A stretch of 37,933 nt of DNA from Planctomycetota bacterium (GCA_029260825.1 JAJDCM010000398.1:1-37933); one strand, 5' to 3'. Counted from the first letter of the stretch, positions 6,960 through 16,427 are shown. The notes: generated by a model not told the origin, from the sequence alone. Numbers and translations are program-made.

Positions 6960-9900
6960 CTACTCGGAACGAAGCGACTGAATCAGGGGCGCCCTGATCG
7001 AAGCCACAACGGCGATGCTTCCCGCTGCCATTCCGGTGATGAAAATGAGAGCAATGGAAAAAGCGATGGTTCCAAAAGACACCCCTCCGGTGCCGGCAAA
7101 TGCCTGGGGAGCAATGGCAAAAAGCGCGGATATCCCGCCGATCAGAAGCCCGAAGAGGAGAAGAGATCCGTTTTCGGCAAGCACCATGGTTGCAAGATCC
7201 GACCTCTTATAGCCCACCGCCCGAAGCAAGGCAAGCTCCCCCGTCCGTTCCAGGACACCTCGGAGAACCACGGTGGCAAGACCCAAGGTGCCCAGCAACA
7301 ACCCAAGCCCACCCAGCAGCTGAAAAGTTGAGAGATAGGTGTTCTCGATGGCGTGATACTCGGCCAGTCGCTCCCGAGTAGAAGCGACATCGAGGCCCGA
7401 CGTGGCGAGTTCCTTTTCAAGCATCCCCCCGAGCTGTTCCAATTTCTCCTGTGCGGACTCGAAGAGGAAAAATCGATAGCCACTAGTACTGGGGAAGAGC
7501 TCGATGAAGTGATCTTCTCCGATCACCACCTCGTTTTGCAGAACGCTTCGACTCATGAGAGCGACAAACCGAAGTGTGACCGGGTTACCCTTCTCGTCCG
7601 TGATCAGAAGGTCCTTTCCCAGGCCACTCTTGAGCTGGTATTGAACCGCGTTCATGTCGCCGATCACCGGAATGGCTCCGTCCGGAAGTCGAGACGACAA
7701 GAGACGCCAGGGATTGCCTTGATCTTCCTTGGTATCGGCAGTCGATTTGGCAAACCCAAACCCGCCCCGGTCGACGAGAGCCCGGGGGGCCCCAAGAATT
7801 CTCGGTCGAGTCGGTTGATAGAGATTCAGACAGCTCGATTCGTCCCCCTCGCTCAGCCGGAAGGGAATCACCGACCCACCGGAAAGTGCACCGTTCAACT
7901 CATCGGAAAGTGCAAGCTCTTCTCTTCCCACTTCGGTATCAAGATCATAGAAGATCGGGAGCGATGACTCGGCAAGAAGACTGAAGCCCCCCGTACCCGA
8001 GTTTCGGTCCGTGGGATCACCGCCACCCTCCTGGCGAAAAGCGCCCACTCCGATCAAGAGAAATGTCGCACTCGCCACGAGGCCGGCGGTCGATAATGTT
8101 CGCCTTGGACGCAAAGTGGCGTTGCGAACTCCTAGACGACACATGGCCCTGAAGCCAACTCCACCAAACCGCCCCCTTCCATCTCTTCGAACCCACACGA
8201 GAAGACCGGCGAGCCCACCTACGAGCAGGAGCATACCAACGCCAAAGAAGGCTCCCTGAGCAGGGATCGCTTCAACAACTCCCGCAACGAAAAGAAGCAG
8301 GGCGGATACAAGAGACACTCCGGCTAATGCGGGAGCGAGCCGCCCACGCTTTCGTCGATCATCGAGCCCCCCGGAAGAAACAACGCCTGCGAGTAGTCCT
8401 CGCGGGGACGCTTTCCCCAGCCCTCGAAGAGCAAGGGCAATCGATACCAGCGCTACGACGAACCCGGCCAGATATCCAAGAGCCATGCTCATGGGCGTGA
8501 TATGCAGCTCCAGGAATCCGACGGAAAGACGCTCGGACCAGTTCGACTTCAGGTAACTCAAGATGAAGTTGGCATACCCGATGGCAAGAAAAAGACCAAC
8601 GACTCCGCCAAGACCCGCCACAAGAGCTCCTTCCGCAAGGAGAATCCTGGCAATCTTGCTCTGTGCAAACCCGAGTGCCCGGAGCGCTCCCACTTCTCGC
8701 GCTCTTCGTTCAACGTTGAGCCGGAACAGGAGAGAAACCAGAAGCCCGGCGGCGAAGATGATGAAGAAACTGAACCCGATGAAGAGCCCTCCAAAATCCA
8801 TCGCCCCCTGACTCGCTTGAAGAGAACGCTCTCTGACCGGATCCGGGGCAAGGCCCGTGCGGTCCGGTGTCAGCGCTCTTCGAACTTCGGCACGAACAAG
8901 CTCCGCGGTTTCCTGAATCGTCTTTCCCCGAACCTGGCCGGTCTGAATCGAAGTCAAATGGCCGAACCGATTCTGATCCCCGGCAAAAAGACTCTGACTC
9001 CTCCCCAGGTTCAAGAACGCCTTGGGGGTCGCCCGGTAATCATCCCAATAGACTTCGTCATTGGATCGAATCAAAGAGAAGTCGACGGGAAACGGCGGAT
9101 CCCAGTCGGAGATATCGCCAACATCCGTCATCCCTCCGACTTCGGGAGCGAGCCCAGGATCATCAGCAAGACCCTCCATCCTGACAACACCCTGAACCAG
9201 GAATTCGGCGGAGCGAGTTTCCAGCTCCCCAGAAACTCCATCCACGAAATAGGTGACTTCCAGGCGATCTCCGACCTTGGCCTCCAGGTCATCCGCCGCC
9301 CATTCGCTCAGCAGAATTCCATCCGGACGAATCGGCCCCGCTGATGTGCCATCCAGAAGAGTCAGGGGTTCGGGTGGAGCGATATCGAGATCGATCCCAC
9401 AAACCGTTGAATAGGGAATGGACCGGGTCTCGTCCTTCCCCTCTTCCTGGACTTTCTTGATCTGGTTCGCCAGGTAGGTGTAGACGGGAAACGGCTGCGG
9501 TCCGGCTTTTTTTACGGCGGAAAGGCCAAGCTCTTCCATCTTCGAGTCAAGCAGCAGCCGCTCACTCGAAAGAGAAACCGTCTTGCGCTCTTCATCGACG
9601 TTGAGTTTGAGATCTACGTCCTGAAGAACCAACGATTCGGCAAGCCAATCCCCCAGACGAGCAGCACCCTCGGCACCGCGAGTTTCCGAAACGTCCTTTC
9701 CGGAGGCGAGAAATCCGTTGATGCGATCTTTCTTCTCGAGCGATCTCTGGAGACGGGCAAGGGGCAAGAAAAGATTCCTGGGAGCAACCTGGGCCGGGTT
9801 CTGACTGAAGCCGGAGAGCCCCTTCGAGGGAAAGATTGCCTTCACGGTCAGACGGAGAGCCAGAGCGGAATCATCCTCTCGGCCAAGGACCATTTCCTTG

Positions 9901-10418
9901 TGAACCGCGGTTGCCTTCTCCAGGCGAACGATGATCCTTTCTCCAACCTTGACCCCTAGATCCTGCGCAAGGGGCTCACTGAGAATCGCACTCCGATCCT
10001 CCGAATCCAGAAAGGCAAGCTCCCCGCGCTGCTCGTCATCCAGAACGTCATCAAGGTCGAAGAAACTGTTCTTCACGCCGTAAATCTGAACACGATTCGA
10101 TCGTCGGTCGGACTCAGCATGCCCCACCGAACCAGAGACAAGAATCATCGGCCGGAGCGCATCAAACGAGCCGTCAAAACCATCCCGGGTCGTCACGGAG
10201 GTCACTCGGTCCTGGTGAAAAAACGTTCCGGAAACCAGAACGTGGTCGACCTTGGAAAGACGGCCAAGGGACAGCTCACGAAGGCTTCCTCTCATGGAAT
10301 CTCCCACGAGAAGCGCCCCCGTCAGAACCGAAGTGCCAGCCATGACCCCGAGCAGCACGGCAAGATTGGTGCGCCGGTGGTGAACCAGGCTTCTGAAGCA
10401 AAACGTGAGGGCTTTCAT
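6960..10418 (-). CDS. ABC transporter permease, double-length FtsX/MacB-type
   Basis: This 1152-aa permease has an N-terminal membrane segment at about 17-38, a large extracytoplasmic domain (about 40-540) and three segments of a first FtsX core at about 545-566, 593-620 and 642-665. Two further segments at about 697-715 and 722-742 lead to a second N-terminal-type segment near 775-792. A second soluble domain and a second FtsX core with three segments near 1030-1145 follow. The conserved RRAREVGALRALG (about 571-583) and RTGELALLRAVGY motifs mark the cytoplasmic coupling loops that contact the ATPase. The total of 10 segments in one chain equals two MacB/LolE-like subunits fused, so one polypeptide could form the whole transmembrane unit. 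ATG 10418 overlaps the stop of the ATPase gene by 4 nt (ATGA). No MacA-like adaptor is next to it. Lipoprotein or amphiphile extraction is plausible but unproven. Confidence 0.9.
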   Translation of the reverse strand: MKALTFCFRSLVHHRRTNLAVLLGVMAGTSVLTGALLVGDSMRGSLRELSLGRLSKVDHVLVSGTFFHQDRVTSVTTRDGFDGSFDALRPMILVSGSVGHAESDRRSNRVQIYGVKNSFFDLDDVLDDEQRGELAFLDSEDRSAILSEPLAQDLGVKVGERIIVRLEKATAVHKEMVLGREDDSALALRLTVKAIFPSKGLSGFSQNPAQVAPRNLFLPLARLQRSLEKKDRINGFLASGKDVSETRGAEGAARLGDWLAESLVLQDVDLKLNVDEERKTVSLSSERLLLDSKMEELGLSAVKKAGPQPFPVYTYLANQIKKVQEEGKDETRSIPYSTVCGIDLDIAPPEPLTLLDGTSAGPIRPDGILLSEWAADDLEAKVGDRLEVTYFVDGVSGELETRSAEFLVQGVVRMEGLADDPGLAPEVGGMTDVGDISDWDPPFPVDFSLIRSNDEVYWDDYRATPKAFLNLGRSQSLFAGDQNRFGHLTSIQTGQVRGKTIQETAELVRAEVRRALTPDRTGLAPDPVRERSLQASQGAMDFGGLFIGFSFFIIFAAGLLVSLLFRLNVERRAREVGALRALGFAQSKIARILLAEGALVAGLGGVVGLFLAIGYANFILSYLKSNWSERLSVGFLELHITPMSMALGYLAGFVVALVSIALALRGLGKASPRGLLAGVVSSGGLDDRRKRGRLAPALAGVSLVSALLLFVAGVVEAIPAQGAFFGVGMLLLVGGLAGLLVWVRRDGRGRFGGVGFRAMCRLGVRNATLRPRRTLSTAGLVASATFLLIGVGAFRQEGGGDPTDRNSGTGGFSLLAESSLPIFYDLDTEVGREELALSDELNGALSGGSVIPFRLSEGDESSCLNLYQPTRPRILGAPRALVDRGGFGFAKSTADTKEDQGNPWRLLSSRLPDGAIPVIGDMNAVQYQLKSGLGKDLLITDEKGNPVTLRFVALMSRSVLQNEVVIGEDHFIELFPSTSGYRFFLFESAQEKLEQLGGMLEKELATSGLDVASTRERLAEYHAIENTYLSTFQLLGGLGLLLGTLGLATVVLRGVLERTGELALLRAVGYKRSDLATMVLAENGSLLLFGLLIGGISALFAIAPQAFAGTGGVSFGTIAFSIALIFITGMAAGSIAVVASIRAPLIQSLRSE

Positions 10419-11104
10419 CGGACGTCTTGTCCCTTCACCTCATGAAGGCTTCCGTCTTGAAGCTCGAATCGACGAGAAAAGCAATCCGCCAGAAGAGGGC
10501 TATGGGTTACCACGATGAGGATAAATTCTTCCTCCTCTTGCAACCTGGTGAAGAGGTCGGCCACGGTCGTAGCGGTCGTTCGATCAAGGTTGCCGGTCGG
10601 CTCATCGGTAAGAAGGAGAGCCGGCCGATTGATCAACGACCGGGCAATGGCCACCCGCTGACGCTCCCCCCCTGAAAGCTCCGAGGGGCGATGGGTGAGA
10701 CGATTGGAAAGCCCAACCCGATCGAGCAAGCTTCGGGCCCTCTCTTGCGAGCCGTGGCTTCCGCCCTGAGGAAGTGTGGGCAGAAGAACATTTTCAAGCA
10801 CCGAACACTGAGGAAGAAGGTGGTGTTCCTGAAAGACGAACCCGATCTTTTGATTTCGGAAATGAGCCAGATCTTTCTCGGAAAGAGAATAGGGATCCTG
10901 ATCAGCCAGGGTCACTCGGCCCGACGTGGGAGGCTCCAGAGCCCCAAGGATGTTGAGCAGCGTGCTCTTGCCGGATCCGGACGGCCCCATGATGGTCGCC
11001 GATTCTCCCTTTCGAAGCGAGAACGACACATCGGTCAGGACGACCAGGGCAGAACTTCTGGTGGGATATTCCTTTTGAATCGATTCCACCTTGAGAGATG
11101 ACAT
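10415..11104 (-). CDS. ABC transporter ATP-binding protein (LolD/MacB type)
   Basis: This 229-aa nucleotide-binding subunit has all the expected motifs: Walker A GPSGSGKS at 40-47, Q-loop FVFQEHHLL near 89-97, signature LSGGERQR at 143-150, Walker B LLLTDEP at 163-169 followed by TGNLD, and a switch histidine in VVTHS. The TGNLD wording and the short length are typical of ATPases that power FtsX-type permeases. ATG 11104 has AAGGAG 9 nt upstream, lying within the last codons of the glycosyltransferase gene 6 nt away. The ATGA overlap with the permease leaves little doubt that they work together. Confidence 0.95.
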   Translation of the reverse strand: MSSLKVESIQKEYPTRSSALVVLTDVSFSLRKGESATIMGPSGSGKSTLLNILGALEPPTSGRVTLADQDPYSLSEKDLAHFRNQKIGFVFQEHHLLPQCSVLENVLLPTLPQGGSHGSQERARSLLDRVGLSNRLTHRPSELSGGERQRVAIARSLINRPALLLTDEPTGNLDRTTATTVADLFTRLQEEEEFILIVVTHSPLLADCFSRRFELQDGSLHEVKGQDVR

Positions 11105-11110
11105 GAGTCG

Positions 11111-12436
11111 CTACTCCTTCGCCAATGATCTGTTTGTTCGCAAACGATTCTCGCCGCCGACCACCTCTTCGTAAAGAGACCAGGTGCGCTCAGCCATGCT
11201 TCGGTCGGTCAGGGAATCCAGCACCGCCTGACGCCCTCGACCGCCCAGACTCACACGCAGTTCTCGATCATCCATCAGCCTTGCCAGGGAATTTGCAAGA
11301 TCGGAGGCATCGTCTGGCCTGAACAACAAACCACCTCCGGAAGCTTCAATCATCTCGGGAAAGCAACCGTGGTCCGGTTGAATCACAGGAAGTCCCGTCG
11401 CCCAGGCTTCAAGGAGGTACAAACCTTTCGACTCCTGATAGACCGTGGGCACCGAAAGAACCGAGAGCGACCCCAGGAATCCCAGCTTGTCTTCCCGACT
11501 CACGTTGGTAAGAACGTCAAAATGTTGATCCAGCTCGAGCCCGCGCATCTTCTTCGTCAACTGGTCGAGATAGCCTCGATCGTTGGCACCGAGGTACCCC
11601 GCAATGCGCAGGCGACAGGATCGCCCCTCGGCTCGCAACCTGGCGAAGGCGTCACAGAGTACGTGAAGCCCTTTTTCCCTACAGATTCGCGCGAGATAGC
11701 CGATGGTAAAGTCCCCCTCGGAGCCCGGCGAAATCAGATGACTTCCAGATGAATCTTCCATTCGGATCCCGAACGGAATGACTCTCAGTCGATCCTCCGG
11801 AATCCCAAAATGCTTGACTGCGTAGTCTCCGTAGTACTTGTTTCCAACCACGAATCCGTTCACGTGCTTTGCCGCGTTCCGGATCAGCTCGAGAGACCGA
11901 GTCCGATAGGGCTCCATGAGAGTCTCGAGGAAAAGATCTTCCCCGGAGAGATTGCACACGACCGGCAACCCAAGCTCCTCTCGGATCGGTTTGGCCACTC
12001 CGAGAAACATGGCATTGGGTAGGTTGACGAGGTCCGGCTTGATGGAGGAGAGTCCGGCGAGCAACTTGTCGAGTTCTTTGGTCTGGGCCCCGTGCTCCCC
12101 TTCAAGAACGGATACGGTAATTCGACCGACTTCTTCATCCGCACTCTTTGGAGTCCTGATCAGGAAACGCAACAGACCCGGGCTATCGAGAACGCGATCG
12201 AGAAAGCGAGGCAGGCGACGGAAAAACTTCGTCTTTTGCTGGAGATAGACGTTGATCCCGCCGTAATACACCTTATCGATACTGACATCAGGCTCATCGG
12301 TGCGAATCGGGGTAAAAACCGGGACCAGAACAACATCACGCCCTGATTTTAACAACGCTGCTGCCAACGTATTGTCATGCATGCAGCTTCCGCAATACAT
12401 GCCACCGGCGCCAGCCGTGATATAGGCAATCCTCAT
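11111..12436 (-). CDS. GT4-family glycosyltransferase
   Basis: This 441-aa retaining GT-B glycosyltransferase begins with MRIAYITAG, followed by a glycine-rich acceptor loop that also carries two cysteines (GGMYCGSCMHDN, 11-22). The C-terminal half has the GT4 core: GYLARICREKGLHVL, then the EX7E motif ESKGLYLLE followed by AWATGLPVIQPDHGCFPEMI, and a trailing FRPDD segment. It would transfer a sugar from a nucleotide donor to an unknown acceptor, with polysaccharide or glycolipid most likely. No transmembrane segment is seen. It lies 46 nt after the propeller gene and 6 nt before the ABC ATPase, so an exported glycoconjugate is conceivable. Other polysaccharide genes are absent from the window. 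Confidence 0.9.
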   Translation of the reverse strand: MRIAYITAGAGGMYCGSCMHDNTLAAALLKSGRDVVLVPVFTPIRTDEPDVSIDKVYYGGINVYLQQKTKFFRRLPRFLDRVLDSPGLLRFLIRTPKSADEEVGRITVSVLEGEHGAQTKELDKLLAGLSSIKPDLVNLPNAMFLGVAKPIREELGLPVVCNLSGEDLFLETLMEPYRTRSLELIRNAAKHVNGFVVGNKYYGDYAVKHFGIPEDRLRVIPFGIRMEDSSGSHLISPGSEGDFTIGYLARICREKGLHVLCDAFARLRAEGRSCRLRIAGYLGANDRGYLDQLTKKMRGLELDQHFDVLTNVSREDKLGFLGSLSVLSVPTVYQESKGLYLLEAWATGLPVIQPDHGCFPEMIEASGGGLLFRPDDASDLANSLARLMDDRELRVSLGGRGRQAVLDSLTDRSMAERTWSLYEEVVGGENRLRTNRSLAKE

Positions 12437-12481
12437 GAAAACCCGGCCTCGACTTCCTCCCGGCGGGAGTGGATCAGGCGC

Positions 12482-13681
12482 TTACTCCTTCTTCGCTCCC
12501 AGGCAGTACAAGAACCCATCACCCGAACCGAAAACGATCTTTCCCTCGGCGATGGCGGGAGAGGAATGAATCGAGCTTCCGGTGTCAAAGCTCCAGGTCT
12601 CTTTTCCCGTCTCGAGGCTGAGCTCATAGAACTTGCCGTCATAGGACCCGAAGAAGACCCGATCGCCAACGAGGACCGGCGAGGATTCCACTCGCGCTCG
12701 AGTCCGAAACGTCCAGACACTCTTTCCCGTACTACTATCGAGACAATGAAGCATCTTGTCGCGCCCGCCAATGACCACACGATCTTTTGTGATCGCAGCC
12801 GAACTCACGAAGGGGAATTGACGCTGCGGGTGTTCATACCGCCAGAGAATTGTTCCTTCCTTCCAGTCGGCTCCCACAACCTCGTTGCCATAGGTTCCGG
12901 CGAAAACCCGATTCCCGAGAATCGCCGCCGACGACCCGGACGGTGAGCCCAATGGTATCGCGTCGATTTCCTTACCGGTGTCAAGATGAACCACTCGGAG
13001 GTGCTCATCACAACCGGCAACCATGACTCGATCCGCAACAGCTCCCGGTGTCCCGTGGACCTTGCCATCGGTCTCGAATTTCCAGAGGAGCTTTCCCGTA
13101 TCCGGGTGCAGACAGTACAAATAGCCATCGTAGGACCCGAAAAGAACTCTGTCCCCGACCACGATCGGAGAGGAGATGATCTCTCCTCCACTTTCGAAGG
13201 TGAAGACATCCGCGCCGGTCTTCGCATCCAGGGCGCGAAACAAGCCGTCCTCGTCACCGAAGTAGACCTTTCCACGCATGACACAAGGAGAGCTGGTCAC
13301 CGGGACTTGATAGTCATCCTCCTGGGGCCACGAACGACTCCAGATCTTGGTGCCGGTGTCGAGGTCGACGCAAAAGAAGTCCCCCTCAAACGCTGCGGCG
13401 TAGACCCGGCCGTCGGAGATCGAAGGAGAGACATCGACCGCCTCCCCCGCTTCGAACTCCCAGACAACCTCAAGCTTCTTTGGAACTGTTCCCTCGTAGA
13501 CCCCGGTGTGATCCGGGCCTCCGCGAAACATGGACCAGTTCTCCCGAGGGCTTTCCCCCTGGGCCTGGGCTTTGACATCCGGAGAATTATTCTCGGATGT
13601 CGCCCGCCAGCTGCCCACGAGGACGAGGACGAGACCCAACGCCCCTACCAGATTGAGTTGGTTTGGCTTTTGGATGACCAT
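12482..13681 (-). CDS. Exported PQQ-like beta-propeller repeat protein
   Basis: This 399-aa protein has an N-terminal hydrophobic stretch (about 10-25) serving as signal or anchor, then about seven repeats of roughly 40 residues ending in the PQQ/BamB-like blade motif. Examples are LDTGTKIW, LDAKTGADVF, LHPDTGKLLW, LDSSTGKSVW and LSLETGKETW. The recurrent phrases GDRVFFGSYDG and SSP make it a closed propeller. No catalytic PQQ-dehydrogenase residues or calcium site are visible, so a binding or assembly role is more likely than an enzyme. ATG 13681 has only a weak AGAGA upstream. It heads the run propeller, glycosyltransferase, ABC exporter. The 142 nt upstream of it contain no gene. Confidence 0.85.
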   Translation of the reverse strand: MVIQKPNQLNLVGALGLVLVLVGSWRATSENNSPDVKAQAQGESPRENWSMFRGGPDHTGVYEGTVPKKLEVVWEFEAGEAVDVSPSISDGRVYAAAFEGDFFCVDLDTGTKIWSRSWPQEDDYQVPVTSSPCVMRGKVYFGDEDGLFRALDAKTGADVFTFESGGEIISSPIVVGDRVLFGSYDGYLYCLHPDTGKLLWKFETDGKVHGTPGAVADRVMVAGCDEHLRVVHLDTGKEIDAIPLGSPSGSSAAILGNRVFAGTYGNEVVGADWKEGTILWRYEHPQRQFPFVSSAAITKDRVVIGGRDKMLHCLDSSTGKSVWTFRTRARVESSPVLVGDRVFFGSYDGKFYELSLETGKETWSFDTGSSIHSSPAIAEGKIVFGSGDGFLYCLGAKKE

Positions 13682-13823
13682 TCTCTATTCGCGCTCCATC
13701 AAGGGTTTTGGGGTTACGAGCCAGCACCGGGTATGAGACCCGGGATCCAGTCTCGTTTACTTCGTTTCCGCGGGTGGTCTGTCTCAGGAATTCGCACCCC
13801 GGGGTAGACGCCCATCAACTAGG

Positions 13824-14285
13824 TTATACGGGCTTGAAGCGCAAAACGAGAGCCACTCCTCCAGCGACCATGATCACGCCCGCATAAAACAGGGGTCCAG
13901 GCATCTTACTGGGAGGAGTCCAGGCCATCGTCACAAATACATTGATGAGCGGAGCAAGACCAAAGACGATGGGAGCAACGTAGAGAGGGCTCCCGCCGCT
14001 CTTCAAAGCAAAAATCACGCAAAGGGCTCCCAGAGCTCCAAATACACCGGCGAGAGTCGACAACGAAACCCCCTTCGTGGTGAATCGGAAGGGCTCGACC
14101 TTGTTGGCAAAGAGAAGGCTCGGGACAATGACGGCCACCAGGAAGTAGGCCACCCCCACGCACAAAAAAGCACGAATGGCGCTATTCTTTTCTCCGAATC
14201 CAGCCTGGCCATGGTGAATGGTCGGAACATAAGCGCCCCAGGCGCAGGCGGCACCGAGGGCAAACAAGATGGGCATGAACTTCAT
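13824..14285 (-). CDS. Half-size DMT/EamA-type membrane protein
   Basis: This 153-aa protein consists of about five hydrophobic helices and resembles one EamA half-domain of the drug/metabolite transporter superfamily: FALGAACAWGAYVPTIHH in helix 1, GALGALCVIFALKSGG in the middle, and a final GVIMVAGGVALVLRFKP helix. Such half-size proteins are thought to act as dimers. ATG 14285 has an excellent AAGGAG at 5-nt spacing. It is the last gene of the run that starts with the radical SAM gene near 19.3 kb and lies 56 nt after the thioesterase. Substrate unknown. Confidence 0.8.
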   Translation of the reverse strand: MKFMPILFALGAACAWGAYVPTIHHGQAGFGEKNSAIRAFLCVGVAYFLVAVIVPSLLFANKVEPFRFTTKGVSLSTLAGVFGALGALCVIFALKSGGSPLYVAPIVFGLAPLINVFVTMAWTPPSKMPGPLFYAGVIMVAGGVALVLRFKPV

Positions 14286-14341
14286 TTCGACTCCTTCTTT
14301 TCCAGATGATCAGAGGCTCAAGGTGTGCGGGGCAAAAACCC

Positions 14342-14752
14342 CTACCCCTCGATTTTTTGACGAATCAGGTCCGGGATCCTCAAGGATGTGAATCCGGTCT
14401 GGTCTCTTTTCACGCACACCATCGTTGTTTTCCCGGCGGCGACTTTCCGTTGATCAGGCCCGGTGAATTCCACCTCGTGGGTAAGAGACGCGTTTCCCAT
14501 CTCCGTCACCCGAAGATGACACTGTAGCTCCTCCTCGAACTTGATCGGAGAAAAGTACTGACACTGGGTCGAAACCCGGGGCCAACCGATCTCCACTCCC
14601 TCGAGTTTCATGGCAACAGAAAGCCCGAGGGATCGGAAGTAAGCGTGCTCGACTTCCTCCATCACGCGAAAGTAGTTTGCAAAATGCATGATCCCGGCGA
14701 GATCCGTTTCTGCAAACTGAACCCGGCGGGTCATGGTGAATTCTTTGGGCAA
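14342..14752 (-). CDS. Acyl-CoA thioesterase, 4HBT/YbgC hotdog family
   Basis: This 136-aa single-hotdog protein has the YbgC/4-hydroxybenzoyl-CoA thioesterase signature VQFAETDLAGIMHFANYFR, with the catalytic aspartate at D17, and continues into a long central helix (EEVEHAYFRSLG). It hydrolyses an acyl- or aroyl-CoA thioester; chain specificity cannot be read. The start is TTG 14752: a perfect AGGAGG sits 6 nt upstream, while the nearest ATG (14734) has no ribosome binding site. It follows the symporter gene by 46 nt. Confidence 0.88.
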   Translation of the reverse strand: MPKEFTMTRRVQFAETDLAGIMHFANYFRVMEEVEHAYFRSLGLSVAMKLEGVEIGWPRVSTQCQYFSPIKFEEELQCHLRVTEMGNASLTHEVEFTGPDQRKVAAGKTTMVCVKRDQTGFTSLRIPDLIRQKIEG

Positions 14753-14758
14753 GTCCGA

Positions 14759-14764
14759 CCTCCT
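14759..14764 (-). promoter_or_regulatory. AGGAGG ribosome binding site deciding a TTG start
   Basis: AGGAGG reads on the minus strand at 14764-14759, exactly 6 nt before TTG 14752. It fixes the thioesterase start at TTG and shows that this genome uses TTG with strong Shine-Dalgarno sites. Confidence 0.75.
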
Positions 14765-14798
14765 TCTCCCGTTTCCTGGCCTCTTGCAAAAGCGTCTG

Positions 14799-16415
14799 CT
14801 AGGCGAAAAACTTCTTCAACGTCTTTTCAGAGACAGGCCTGGTAACCAGCGATACACAGACCAGAGTCAGACTCGAGATCGCTACCAGAGTCGCAGCGGG
14901 GAGCATTCCAAAAATGAGATAGCCCCGCTCTTTTCCAAACCCCGAGTCATAGAAGAACCACGCCCAGACCAATCCGGTGACAAAAACACATGCATAGGCC
15001 GCAACTCGAGTCGTTTTCTTCCAGTAGAGAGCAGCAATCACCAGAGGGAACAGACCCGAGAATCCACTGAAACACCACACACCCATGGCAAAGACCTCTC
15101 CCGGCTCAAAAAGAGAGAGACCATAAGTAACAGCAACAATGGTGATCACAAAACCCCGGGCCATGAACACGAGGGTCCGATCCGTGAAGCGATCTTTTCC
15201 CGCGTAGTGAACGACGATATCGTTGGTAAACATGCTGCCGACGCAAAGAAACTGGGAATCAAGGGATGACATGATGGCCGCAAGAATTCCCGCGGAGAGA
15301 AGCCCTCCCAGGATCGGGTTGGTGAGCTCCTTCACCAGGACCGCCAGGATTGAATTGGCATCAGAAAAACCATCGGGGATCACCGGCCTGCCATCCACCA
15401 TGGCCGATGTGGCCCAGGTCCCAAGAAGAATACAAGGCAGCCAGACCGCAAGGATCAACAGGGGATGGGCGATCACCACAGGCTTGAAGGAAGACGCGGA
15501 CTTTGCCGTCAGCCAGTGCTGGAAAACGTGAGGAAACATTCCCACACTGAGGGGAATGAAAAGATAGGAGAAAAAGACCAGCGGCGGGATTTCGGAAGGG
15601 GCCTCCGGCTTTCGACGCTCGGCCGAAATAGTTGATGCTGTCTGTGCCTCTTCCCACTCCTGGACTCGGGCCTGGAACAGGCGCGCATCCTGTTCTGTCG
15701 ACTCTCGCTTCAATCGAGTGGGATTACTTTCCTGCACCATGCGGGTTGCATTCACCGGCCCCCCCATCTTGATGGAAATCAGGGCAAAAGCGACGAACCC
15801 GAGAAGGATGAAGACCAAGGTCTGAAATGCGTTGGCCCAGGCCGTACCCCGGACACCTCCGAAAAACACGTAAATAAGAACGACCAGACAGATGACTCCG
15901 GATCCCAGCCAGGCGGGAACTCCACCCTGAGTCGAAGCAAAGAGTTCAGGAAACGCTCCGGATGTGAGGTTCGTGATCACCGTCCCCGACGAAAGAACAC
16001 CGATCAGGAGATAGGGAATCACCAGGCAAACCAGGACGGGGAACAAGATCAAGCCGATCTTGTCCGACTCGAATCGATCCCGGAAATACTGGATCTGGGT
16101 CATGTAGCCGTGACGTTTTCCGAGGGACCACAGTTTGACGCCCACGAAGAAGAAGCAAGCCGAATGAACGATCCCTGAAGAAGATGCCAGCTTCCCGTAG
16201 ACACCGATTCCGACCTTGAACGCCTCGCCCGTGCTTCCCACCAACGCGAATGCCGTCATCGTCGTACCAAAGAGTGACATGACGAGCAGAAACGGACCGA
16301 TCCCGCGGGACGCGAGAAAAAAATCGTTTGCGGTTCCCCGAAAGGCTCGACTGGAGAAGTACCCAAGAGCCAGAAGCAGGGTCAAATAGAGAGAGATAAT
16401 AATGACGGAGGTCAT
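14799..16415 (-). CDS. Sodium:solute symporter (SSS family)
   Basis: This 538-aa integral membrane protein has about 13 helices and the SSS landmarks: an N-terminal LTLLLALGYFSSRAFRGTANDFFLASRG, then SLFGTTMTAF in helix 2, GGVRGTAWANAFQTLVF in the middle and the AAIMSSLDSQFL sodium-site helix with adjacent serines. A hydrophilic, glutamate- and arginine-rich loop of about 50 residues (about 225-275) is inserted between helices. It would import a small solute (sugar, carboxylate or amino acid) with Na+. ATG 16415 has no good Shine-Dalgarno and lies 12 nt after the stop of the DUF3311 gene, so it is probably translated by coupling. The DUF3311 partner supports the assignment. Confidence 0.93.
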   Translation of the reverse strand: MTSVIIISLYLTLLLALGYFSSRAFRGTANDFFLASRGIGPFLLVMSLFGTTMTAFALVGSTGEAFKVGIGVYGKLASSSGIVHSACFFFVGVKLWSLGKRHGYMTQIQYFRDRFESDKIGLILFPVLVCLVIPYLLIGVLSSGTVITNLTSGAFPELFASTQGGVPAWLGSGVICLVVLIYVFFGGVRGTAWANAFQTLVFILLGFVAFALISIKMGGPVNATRMVQESNPTRLKRESTEQDARLFQARVQEWEEAQTASTISAERRKPEAPSEIPPLVFFSYLFIPLSVGMFPHVFQHWLTAKSASSFKPVVIAHPLLILAVWLPCILLGTWATSAMVDGRPVIPDGFSDANSILAVLVKELTNPILGGLLSAGILAAIMSSLDSQFLCVGSMFTNDIVVHYAGKDRFTDRTLVFMARGFVITIVAVTYGLSLFEPGEVFAMGVWCFSGFSGLFPLVIAALYWKKTTRVAAYACVFVTGLVWAWFFYDSGFGKERGYLIFGMLPAATLVAISSLTLVCVSLVTRPVSEKTLKKFFA

Positions 16416-16427
16416 GGGGAGTTGATC

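Noticed and set aside
5410-6981. 523-codon open frame on the plus strand opposite the DUF1080 gene
   Set aside because: It is antisense to a clear two-domain exported protein, shows no domain of its own and has shadow-like composition.
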